This document shows positions 1 through 7,351 of a stretch of DNA of 64,000 nt, one piece after another. The position numbers and the translations under genes were made by a program. This DNA comes from Myxococcus eversor (lineage in GTDB: Bacteria > Myxococcota > Myxococcia > Myxococcales > Myxococcaceae). Location of the stretch: assembly GCF_010894455.1 (NCBI RefSeq), contig NZ_JAAIXY010000021.1, forward strand, positions 124,001 through 188,000, given 5' to 3'. Within the stretch, counting starts at the first letter, position 1. The number at the start of each line of letters is the position of its first letter. Under the pieces are notes generated by a model. It was not told where the DNA came from and did not search any database. It saw only the letters and a program-made list of their open reading frames with translations.

Positions 1-1
1 G

Positions 2-1780
2 GATGGGAACATCACCGGCGATGACTCTCGTTGGTGCCCGGGCATCTACAACCAGACACGCCTGCTCGACATCGACCTGCAAGGGACGTTCGACCTGGTC
101 CGGATGGAGCTCTACACCGGCTTCCGCGACACCCGGCCCATCCAGAGCTACGAGCTGTTCTACGACGACGGGACGGGCTGGAAGCCGCTGCCTGGGGCCA
201 GCCAGACGGGCAACACGAGCATCGCGGTGTCCACCACCTTCCCCCAGCCCGTGACGGCGACGAAGGTGCGCCTGTCGTGCAGGGACCCGCTGGCGGACAA
301 CTGCCGGGTGAAGGAGCTGTGGGTCTTCGGCACGCCCCACTCGACGCAGGTGAACATCCCGCCCGTGGCCAGCGCGGGGCCGGACCGGTCGCTGACGCTG
401 CCTGCCACCAGCGTGACGCTGGCTGGCGGAGCCACGGACGCGGACGGCACGGTGACGTCCCTGAACTGGACGCAGGTGAGCGGTCCCTCGGCGACGTTGA
501 GCGGCACCACCACCGCCAACCTGAGCGTGGCCGGGCTGTCCGCCGGCGTCTTCGTCTTCCGGCTCACCGCCACGGATGACGATGGGGCCACGGCCTCCGA
601 CGAGGTGAGCGTGACGGTGACAGCGGCGCCGGACGTGCTCACCAACGTGGCGCTCCACAAGCCCGCCTCCGCGGGCACCGTCAACGGGAGCTTCGCCGCG
701 TCGAACGCGGTGGACGACAACCTCACCACCCGCTGGGAGTCCGGCTACCACTTCCAGACGCACAACTACCTCGACGTGGACCTCCAGGGTGCCTTCGAGG
801 TGCGCAGCGCGGAGCTGCACCTGTCCACCTCGGCGACCGCCTCCTACGCGATGCCCGCCTTCGAGCTGCAGGCCTGGGATGGCGGCTGCTGGAAGACCAT
901 TCCCGGCACCGTGGTGGAGGGCAACCCGCTCAGCACCACGCTGAAGACAGTCACCTTCACCGCGCCCGTCGTCACCACGCAGGTCCGGGTGGTGTGCAAG
1001 GACAAGCCCTATTGCCGGCTGCGCGAGCTGAAGCTCATGGGCAAGCCGGCCGCCGCGCCCACCGGTGCCACCACGTGCGCCGCCGGGCAGCAGACGGTGG
1101 TCCGCAACGTCCGCTACGACTACGCCCTCTTCCTGCCCGAGCAGTACAACAACGACCGCACCACCCGCTGGCCCCTCATCATCGCGATGCACGGCCTGGG
1201 AGGAGCCACCCTCACCGTCGACCGCACCGCGGTGCTGAGCAATCCGGAGGGCCTGGCCAAGCAGTTCTCCTCCGCCAGCTTCCGCGCCGCGATGAAGGCC
1301 ATCGTCATCTCGCCCACCCAGCGCCTCCCGTTCACCAACGAGGGCACCGGCTGGTTCGCCGCGCCCGCGGTGCTCGCGCTGCTCGAGGACGCCAAGAAGG
1401 ACTACCGCGTGGACACGGACCGCATCTACATCACCGGCCTGAGCGGCGGCGGCAACATGAGCCTGGAGCTGGGCATGTACAACACGAACCGGGTGGCGGC
1501 CATCGTCCCCATCGCGTTCACCTCCACGCCCCAGAACGACGCGAACGTCTGCAACTTGAAGCCGCTGCCCATCTGGGCCTTCCACGGCGGTCAGGACACG
1601 CCGGGCCGCGCGACGAACCTCAAGACGCACCTCGACACGAAGTGCGGCCCGGGTGAGAGCAAGATGCGCGTCACCATCTATCCCAACGGAGGCCACAACG
1701 GGGCGACGTGGGACACCGCCTACGCCACCCTGGAACTCTACGACTGGCTGTTGCAGCAGCGTATCAGCGACCGGCTGTAA
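2..1780 (+). CDS. Secreted discoidin/PKD-domain esterase (5' end outside window)
   Basis: The reading frame is open from base 2, so the start and any signal peptide lie upstream; 592 residues are visible. In order: the end of an F5/8 type C (discoidin) domain (1-115), a PKD-like beta-sandwich opening with PPVASAGPDRSLTL (about 118-208), a second discoidin domain (about 218-350), and an alpha/beta-hydrolase of the polyhydroxybutyrate-depolymerase/feruloyl-esterase kind. The hydrolase shows an oxyanion-type HGLGG near 397, the nucleophile elbow GLSGGG near 479 and a likely catalytic His in GGHNG near 564. Discoidin and PKD modules usually bind polysaccharide, so an extracellular esterase acting on plant or microbial polymer is inferred. 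The exact substrate is unknown. Confidence 0.85.
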   Translation, partial: DGNITGDDSRWCPGIYNQTRLLDIDLQGTFDLVRMELYTGFRDTRPIQSYELFYDDGTGWKPLPGASQTGNTSIAVSTTFPQPVTATKVRLSCRDPLADNCRVKELWVFGTPHSTQVNIPPVASAGPDRSLTLPATSVTLAGGATDADGTVTSLNWTQVSGPSATLSGTTTANLSVAGLSAGVFVFRLTATDDDGATASDEVSVTVTAAPDVLTNVALHKPASAGTVNGSFAASNAVDDNLTTRWESGYHFQTHNYLDVDLQGAFEVRSAELHLSTSATASYAMPAFELQAWDGGCWKTIPGTVVEGNPLSTTLKTVTFTAPVVTTQVRVVCKDKPYCRLRELKLMGKPAAAPTGATTCAAGQQTVVRNVRYDYALFLPEQYNNDRTTRWPLIIAMHGLGGATLTVDRTAVLSNPEGLAKQFSSASFRAAMKAIVISPTQRLPFTNEGTGWFAAPAVLALLEDAKKDYRVDTDRIYITGLSGGGNMSLELGMYNTNRVAAIVPIAFTSTPQNDANVCNLKPLPIWAFHGGQDTPGRATNLKTHLDTKCGPGESKMRVTIYPNGGHNGATWDTAYATLELYDWLLQQRISDRL

Positions 1781-1859
1781 TCGCCTGTCGGTCCCACCTC
1801 CGGGCGTGGTGTGCTAGGCACCAGCACGAGCACCCCGTCGCCCGGGGTGGGGAGCGCGA

Positions 1860-2627
1860 ATGCGAGCAGTCCGTTGGCTGGCACTGGTGGCGTGCATCCT
1901 GGGAGTGACGTGGGCCGAGCCCGCCCTGGCTGGCCGCCGCCCCTTCATCTGGACGTTCGACACCGACATCGTGCCCAAGGGCGACGTCGAGCTGGAGCAG
2001 TGGCTGTGGGCGCGCAGTCGCGCTCCCGCGTTCCCCAGTCGCCCTTCCGTCTACTGGATATGGTGGGGGCCCGTCATCGGCTTGAGCCAGCACCTGGAGC
2101 TCGCCATTCCCTTCCAGGTGCTCGCCACCCGGGACATCACGGAGCTGGACTCCTTCGAGGCCGACTTCCGCTACCGCCTCTTCCCCCGAGGCGATGACCG
2201 CCCCTTCCAGCCGCTCATCCGCGCCGTCTGGCACCAGTCCATCCGCGACTCGAGTCCCTCACGCGTGGACGCGGACCTGGTCGGCTCGTACCAATGGGAC
2301 AGCGGGCTGCGCGTGGCGCTGGACCTGGGCACGCAGGTGGGCATCCCCGGGCTGCGCGCGAGCGACGCGCCGGTCCAAATCCTGGGGACGTACTCCGTGG
2401 GCGTCTCCTATCCCGTCATCGAGGACGAGCTGCGGCTGTCCCTGGAGTCCTTCGGTGAGTTCGGCCTGAAGGACGTGGACGCGGACCCGCACGTCTTCGT
2501 CGGGCCGAGCGTGGCGTGGACGTTCGGGCGCATGTGGATTACTGCGGGCACCTTCGTCGGGTTGACGGGCATCGCCGACGAAACCCCGCGTTTCATGCCG
2601 AGGCTCATATGGGCGGTGGCACTGTGA
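1860..2627 (+). CDS. Probable outer-membrane beta-barrel protein
   Basis: 255 residues with a signal peptide (MRAVRWLALVACILGVTWA, cleavage near ALA-GRR). The mature part has alternating hydrophobic/polar strands, many aromatic residues and a terminal hydrophobic strand (RLIWAVAL), as in outer-membrane barrels. A GGGGAG ribosome-binding site lies 5 bases before the ATG. Its last four bases overlap the GTG of the downstream cupredoxin gene (GTGA), so the two are translationally coupled. It could be a small-molecule porin or an anchor for the cupredoxin. No specific family was recognised. Confidence 0.75.
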   Translation: MRAVRWLALVACILGVTWAEPALAGRRPFIWTFDTDIVPKGDVELEQWLWARSRAPAFPSRPSVYWIWWGPVIGLSQHLELAIPFQVLATRDITELDSFEADFRYRLFPRGDDRPFQPLIRAVWHQSIRDSSPSRVDADLVGSYQWDSGLRVALDLGTQVGIPGLRASDAPVQILGTYSVGVSYPVIEDELRLSLESFGEFGLKDVDADPHVFVGPSVAWTFGRMWITAGTFVGLTGIADETPRFMPRLIWAVAL

Positions 2628-3310
2628 AGCTCCTTCTCCTTGCGCTGCTGTTGGCCGCGCCGCTCGCGAGCGCCGAGCCGGGGAGCGTGCGGGGCGAGGT
2701 GCGAATCTTCGTCACCGGTCCGGACGGCAAGCAGACGCCCAAGGCGGACCGCTCCGGCGTGGTCGTCTATCTCACCGGCTACACAGAGGAGGCTCCCACC
2801 GAGGTGGCGAAGATGAGCCAGCGGGACAAGACTTTCTTCCCCTCGGTGCTGCCCATCGTCGCGGGCCAGAAGGTGGAGTTCGCCAACCGGGACGTGGTGC
2901 TGCACAACGTCTTCTCGCGCTCGGTGGCGCGCCGGTTCGACGCGGGGAAGAACCGGCCGGGCGAGACGTACGTGGAGACGTTCAAGAAGACGGGCATCAT
3001 CGACGTGTACTGCGACATCCACGAGCAGATGGTGGCCACGGTGGTGGTGGTGCCCAACCGGGCCTTCGCGGTGACGGACAAGGACGGGCGCTTCGAGCTG
3101 CGCGGCGTGCCGCCCGGACGCCATCCCCTCTTCGCCATGCACCGGCGGGACGAGAAGAGCGACATCGCCCGCGTGGAGGTCGTCGTGGAGTCGGGAGGCA
3201 CCGCCACCGCCACGCTCGAGCTGACCGAGACGCGCGCGGACGACACCCACCTGGACAAGCACGGCAAGAAGTACGGCCCCCGGCCTGATTACTCAGACAA
3301 GAGTCCCTAG
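2624..3310 (+). CDS. Exported plastocyanin-like cupredoxin with carboxypeptidase-regulatory-like C-terminus
   Basis: The GTG start at 2624 is chosen because it overlaps the upstream stop (GTGA) and opens directly on a signal peptide (VKLLLLALLLAAPLASA); an ATG at 2609 is the alternative. The core carries a type 1 copper set: His in VVLHNVFS, then Cys-X2-His-X2-Met in DVYCDIHEQM, preceded by the usual strand GQKVEFANRD. The C-terminal quarter (DKDGRFELRGVPPGRH) is a CarboxypepD_reg/transthyretin-like fold. The product is probably a periplasmic electron-transfer or copper-binding protein. It sits between an outer-membrane protein and a membrane cyclase, 40 bases before the latter. Confidence 0.85.
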   Translation: MKLLLLALLLAAPLASAEPGSVRGEVRIFVTGPDGKQTPKADRSGVVVYLTGYTEEAPTEVAKMSQRDKTFFPSVLPIVAGQKVEFANRDVVLHNVFSRSVARRFDAGKNRPGETYVETFKKTGIIDVYCDIHEQMVATVVVVPNRAFAVTDKDGRFELRGVPPGRHPLFAMHRRDEKSDIARVEVVVESGGTATATLELTETRADDTHLDKHGKKYGPRPDYSDKSP

Positions 3311-3350
3311 GCTCGCGGGGAGCACCCTTGCGCGGCTATCATCTTCCGCG

Positions 3351-5354
3351 GTGACGCTGACCCGGAAGCTCGTTCTCGCCTTCATGGCGCTCGCAGGCGC
3401 GTCGCTCGTCGCGGCGTTCGTCCTCACCACGCTCGCGGTGAAGGACGCCGCGAGGCAGAAGATCGCCAGCGACCTGGAGCGCACGCTGGGGTCCTTCCAG
3501 CGGCGTGCCCGCATAAGCCAGGAGCGCATTCGCGACGTGGCTGAGGCGCGGGCGAAGGACCGCTCATTCAGGGAGATGTCCCTGTCGGTCAACTCCCAGG
3601 ACGCCCAGGCCGGACTCGGGGACGAGACGGCGGAGGCAGACGGCATCCGCGAGGCGCGCTACGTCATCGACTCCGCCGACACGGACGCCTTCGGCGGCGA
3701 ACTGCCGTGGGCCTTCTTCAACGCGAGCAGGCGGCTGGTCTACACGCGCGCTGCTCCAAAGCAACTGGGGGACAAGCCGCTGGAGCTGCCGCTGCTGGAC
3801 GCCGCGCTGAATACGGGGCCCAGGTCGGCACTGTGGTCTCCCGCGCAGTTGCGCGCCCTGCCCTTCACCTTCATCCGTCAGGACGACCTGCGCGAGGGAG
3901 ACCTGCTGCTCGTCCATGCTCAGCCTGCCTATGGCACATCGCACGAGGTGCCGGTGGGTGTGGTGCTGTCCGGCCAGTGGGTAACGGACGTGCTGCTGAA
4001 GGAGCCGGATTCGGGGTCACAGATGGTGGACACCCAGGTCCACTTCGCCGTGCGCGCGGAGGATGGGACCATGGCCACACAGCTCCCGCTGGAGACGCGG
4101 CTGGATGGCCCGGACATGGAGGCCGGGCAGGCGCACGATGTGTACCTCGGCGACACACTCTACCTGGTTCGCGAGGGGCCGCTGAGCGGCTTGACCGACA
4201 AGTCCCCCCCGCTGGGTCAGGTGTTCGTCCTGAGGGACTTCGACGTGGAAATCAAACCCATCCTCCAGCGCTTCCAGCTCTGGCTGATGCCCACTGCAGT
4301 GGGCATCGTGCTGTTCGCGCTCGCGGCGGCCTTCTTCCTCGCGCGCGGACTCGCCTCGCCGCTGGTGGAGCTGGAGGCGGCGGCGGGGCGCGTGCGACTG
4401 GGAGACCTCACCGTCGAGGTGCCCGTGCGAGGCACCGACGAGGTGGGCCGGGTGGCTCAGTCCTTCAACGAGATGGTCAGCGGCTTGAGACAGCGGGACC
4501 AGATCAAGGGCCTCTTCAAGCGCTACCTCGCGCCGCAGGTGGTGGACGAGCTGCTCAAGAACCCGGAGAAGGCTGCGCCGGGTGGAGAGCGGAAGCTGCT
4601 CACGGTCCTCTTCAGTGACCTGGTGGGCTTCACCTCGATGAGCGAGCAGCTCAGCCCGGAAGAGCTGGTCGCGCTGCTCAACACCTACTTCGAGCAGGCG
4701 ACAGGCGTGCTGACGCTGCATGGGGCCACGCTCGACAAGTTCATCGGCGACGCCATCATGTGCTTCTGGAACGCGCCGCTTCCGCTGGAGGACCATGCGG
4801 CGCGCGCGTGCCTCACCGCGCTGGACCTGCTCGCGGTGGTGGACCGCCTGTCACCGGTGTTCGAGGCGCGCGGGCTGCCGCGACTCGACTGCCGCATCGG
4901 CATCAACACGGGCCACGCGGTGGCGGGCAATCTGGGCTCCAGCGCGGCCCAGGACTACACCGTCATCGGCGACACGGTGAACCTCGCCTCACGGCTGGAG
5001 GGCGCCGCCAAGGTCTACGGCACCCGGACGCTCGTCGCCGAGGACACACTGCTCGCCGCGCGCGGCGTGGTGCTGGCGCGTGAGCTGGACCTGCTGCGCG
5101 TCAAGGGCAAGCAGCAGCCCGTCCGCGTATTCGAACTCGTGGGCACCGCGGACACGGTGCCCGCGCCACACCTCGCCCACTTCGCCGAGGGACTCGCGCT
5201 GTACCGCTCCCAGCGCTTCACGGAAGCTCGCGCGGCGTTCCTCGCCTCGCCCGAGGACCCGCCATCGCAACGCTTCGCCGCGCGGTGCGACACCCTGCTC
5301 GTAACGCCTCCGCCCCAGGACTGGGACGGCGTCTTCACACTCGACAGCAAGTAG
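3351..5354 (+). CDS. Membrane-bound class III adenylate/guanylate cyclase with periplasmic sensor and HAMP domain
   Basis: 667 residues, GTG start. A transmembrane helix near 7-27 is followed by a roughly 275-residue periplasmic sensor, a second helix at about 305-332 (ending FALAAAFFLARGL), a HAMP linker (about 333-385) and a class III cyclase domain. The two metal-binding Asp residues are visible in LFSDLVGFTSMSE (about 413) and GDAIMCFW (about 465), followed by INTGHAVAGNLGS and YTVIGDTVNLASRLE. It should make cAMP (or cGMP) in response to an extracytoplasmic cue. It lies just downstream of the outer-membrane protein and cupredoxin genes, which suggests they form or process the signal. The substrate was not decided from sequence. 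Confidence 0.9.
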   Translation: MTLTRKLVLAFMALAGASLVAAFVLTTLAVKDAARQKIASDLERTLGSFQRRARISQERIRDVAEARAKDRSFREMSLSVNSQDAQAGLGDETAEADGIREARYVIDSADTDAFGGELPWAFFNASRRLVYTRAAPKQLGDKPLELPLLDAALNTGPRSALWSPAQLRALPFTFIRQDDLREGDLLLVHAQPAYGTSHEVPVGVVLSGQWVTDVLLKEPDSGSQMVDTQVHFAVRAEDGTMATQLPLETRLDGPDMEAGQAHDVYLGDTLYLVREGPLSGLTDKSPPLGQVFVLRDFDVEIKPILQRFQLWLMPTAVGIVLFALAAAFFLARGLASPLVELEAAAGRVRLGDLTVEVPVRGTDEVGRVAQSFNEMVSGLRQRDQIKGLFKRYLAPQVVDELLKNPEKAAPGGERKLLTVLFSDLVGFTSMSEQLSPEELVALLNTYFEQATGVLTLHGATLDKFIGDAIMCFWNAPLPLEDHAARACLTALDLLAVVDRLSPVFEARGLPRLDCRIGINTGHAVAGNLGSSAAQDYTVIGDTVNLASRLEGAAKVYGTRTLVAEDTLLAARGVVLARELDLLRVKGKQQPVRVFELVGTADTVPAPHLAHFAEGLALYRSQRFTEARAAFLASPEDPPSQRFAARCDTLLVTPPPQDWDGVFTLDSK

Positions 5355-5421
5355 GCGCTGCAGCGTGTGACAGGCGAGGGAGGACTCCGCCATCAGCGAG
5401 GCGGGGTGCTCCACGCGACGC

Positions 5422-6915
5422 TCAGGCGGAGGCCTCCTCCATCGACCGCGTCAGCTCCGCCAGCGTCGCCGAGACGCCCTTGAAGCGCAGCTCCCTGCGG
5501 AAGTGGACGCAATCCCTCACGAAGCCGGGATGCTCCGCCAATCCCCACTCCCGGAACATCGCCAGGCCCAGCGGCGCCTTCAGGTCCGTGGCATGCGCGC
5601 GCCGCACCTCGGCCTCCGTCAGGTGGGGCTCCACGGGGAGGAACACATGGCCGCGCTCGTCGACGCCTCGCAGGTACTCACAGAACGCCGCGAGCAGGAA
5701 CGCGAGACGCCGTGAGTCCCGACCCTGTCGCAACACCTCGCGCGCCGTGGGCTCGACGAAGTTGGGCAGCTTGGACGCGCTGTCACTGGCGATGCGCAGG
5801 AGCTGGTCGCTGATGGCCGGGTTGCTGAAGCGCTCCAGCACCGTGTCGCCGTAGTCCCGCACGGACAGGCCCGGGGGCGCCTGGAGCAATGGCTCCGCGT
5901 CCTCTCGGAGGAAGGCTTGCAGCAGGGACACCAGCGCGGGGTCCTCCATGGCCTGGGCGACGAAGCGGTAGCCCATCAGGAGGCCCGGAAAGGCGAGCAG
6001 GCTGTGCGAGGCATTCAACAGCCGCAGCTTGACCTGCTCATAAGGCCCGACGTCGTCGGTGAACTGGACGCCCACGCGCTCCAGCGGAGGCCGCCCCGCG
6101 CAGAACCTGTCCTCGACGACCCACTGGATGAAGGCCTCGGAGTACACCGGCAGCGCATCATCCAGTCCGCTGGCCTCGTTGAGCCGGGCCGCCTCGTGCT
6201 CCGTCACGCCTGGGGTGATGCGGTCCACCATCCCGTTGGGAAAGGTGACGTGCTCCTCCATCCAGTTCGCGAGCGACGGCACCCGCGCCCGAGCGAATGA
6301 CAGGAAGGCACTCCGCGCCACGTCGCCATTCTGGCGGAGGTTGTCGCAGCTCAGCACCGTGAAGGGGCCGAGGCCCCGCTCGCGCCGACGCCGCAGCGCC
6401 TCGGCGACCAGTCCGAAGGCCGTCGTTGGCACCTGACTATCCAGGTCCCTGGCGACGGCGGGCGTCTCCAGCAGGAAGTGGCCTGCCTCGTCCATGTTGT
6501 AGCCGCCCTCGGTGAGCGTCAGCGTGACGATGCGGAGGTCCGGAGCCGCCAGTTGCTCCAGCACCCGCTCCGCGTCCCGGGGGGCATGGAGGTAGTCCAC
6601 GAGCGAGCCCACCACTCGCACCGTGGGACGCCCCCGCGCGGGGAACTCCGTCAGGCTGTAGAGGCCCTGCTGCGCGTGGAGCGCATCCGCCGTGTGACGC
6701 TCCCTCGCGCCATCCAGGACGCCGATGCCGACGATGCCCCAGCGCTCCTGGCCCGCGAGGGCAAGGCAGCGGTCCAGGTAGAGCGCCTGATGCGCGCGAT
6801 GGAACTGGCCCACGCCGATGTGGGCGATGCCCGGCGTCACCCGGGTGCGGTCATACGCGGGACGCGCCACGCCAGGAGGCAGGGACACCAGGGTGCTGTT
6901 GCTCAGACGAATCAC
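5422..6915 (-). CDS. Mannitol dehydrogenase family polyol/uronate NAD-dependent oxidoreductase
   Basis: The GTG start at 6915 is preceded by a GGAGG seven bases away and gives 497 residues, the family's usual size. The frame stays open upstream but that part is Arg-rich and not protein-like. The nucleotide-binding region begins IAHIGVGQFHRAHQALYLD (about residues 28-46), diagnostic of mannitol-2-dehydrogenase / fructuronate reductase. The catalytic Lys, Asn and His appear as K296, N301 and H304 in KLRLLNASHS. The enzyme interconverts a polyol or aldonate with the ketose using NAD(P). Whether it is mannitol 2-dehydrogenase, D-arabinitol dehydrogenase or fructuronate reductase cannot be told from motif alone. 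It stands alone, convergent with the cyclase gene. Confidence 0.88.
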   Translation of the reverse strand: MIRLSNSTLVSLPPGVARPAYDRTRVTPGIAHIGVGQFHRAHQALYLDRCLALAGQERWGIVGIGVLDGARERHTADALHAQQGLYSLTEFPARGRPTVRVVGSLVDYLHAPRDAERVLEQLAAPDLRIVTLTLTEGGYNMDEAGHFLLETPAVARDLDSQVPTTAFGLVAEALRRRRERGLGPFTVLSCDNLRQNGDVARSAFLSFARARVPSLANWMEEHVTFPNGMVDRITPGVTEHEAARLNEASGLDDALPVYSEAFIQWVVEDRFCAGRPPLERVGVQFTDDVGPYEQVKLRLLNASHSLLAFPGLLMGYRFVAQAMEDPALVSLLQAFLREDAEPLLQAPPGLSVRDYGDTVLERFSNPAISDQLLRIASDSASKLPNFVEPTAREVLRQGRDSRRLAFLLAAFCEYLRGVDERGHVFLPVEPHLTEAEVRRAHATDLKAPLGLAMFREWGLAEHPGFVRDCVHFRRELRFKGVSATLAELTRSMEEASA

Positions 6916-7351
6916 GAGCCGACCTCCAGGATGAACCGTCGTCGCGCTTCCACGTCGGTCCAGGGCCGCGCACCGTGAACCGCTTGGAGCACCCCGCCCA
7001 CGGATGGACCGTGACCTCTGGTGGACATGCGTGGCCACGTTCACTCGGGGCGGCAACGGCAGCCCCTCGGAGCAGGGCTCGCGACCTCGGTCGCCCTGAA
7101 GCAAGGCCTGACGCGGGGACTCGCTCCGCCGACAGCCCGAATCGGTCAGCGCAAGCTCGCCCAAGGCGCGCGCCAACACCAACGAGCCCACGAGCCCCAC
7201 CCAGGTGGCGATGGCCTGCCTGCGTCGCGGCCATCCAGGTGCGCCCCACCGACGCCTCGCGAGCCGTCGTCCTTCTTCACGCCCCCTGGTCGCATCCTCC
7301 TGCCGCTTCGACGCGGCAGGAGGCCGACCTTCTTCCCTAACGAAACAGGTT
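6916..7351. other. Non-coding gap upstream of the mannitol-type dehydrogenase
   Basis: These 436 bases lie between the start of the dehydrogenase and the 3' end of the large lipoprotein gene, both on the minus strand. Frames remain open because of high GC, but the translations are Arg/Pro/Ser-rich with no recognisable domain. Apart from the hairpin at 7296-7323 and the GGAGG serving the dehydrogenase start, nothing could be assigned. The dehydrogenase promoter should be here. Confidence 0.5.
7296..7323 (-). terminator. Hairpin 3' of the large lipoprotein gene
   Basis: A perfect 11-bp stem (CCTCCTGCCGC / GCGGCAGGAGG) with a 6-base loop lies 28 bases past the stop codon of the lipoprotein gene ending at 7352. 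There is no clear T-run, so intrinsic termination is uncertain. It could instead protect the 3' end. Confidence 0.55.

Noticed and set aside
5422..7200. A 592-residue version of the mannitol-type dehydrogenase starting near 7200
   Set aside because: The additional 95 residues are Arg/Pro/Ser-rich and unlike the family. The GTG at 6915 with GGAGG gives the normal family length.
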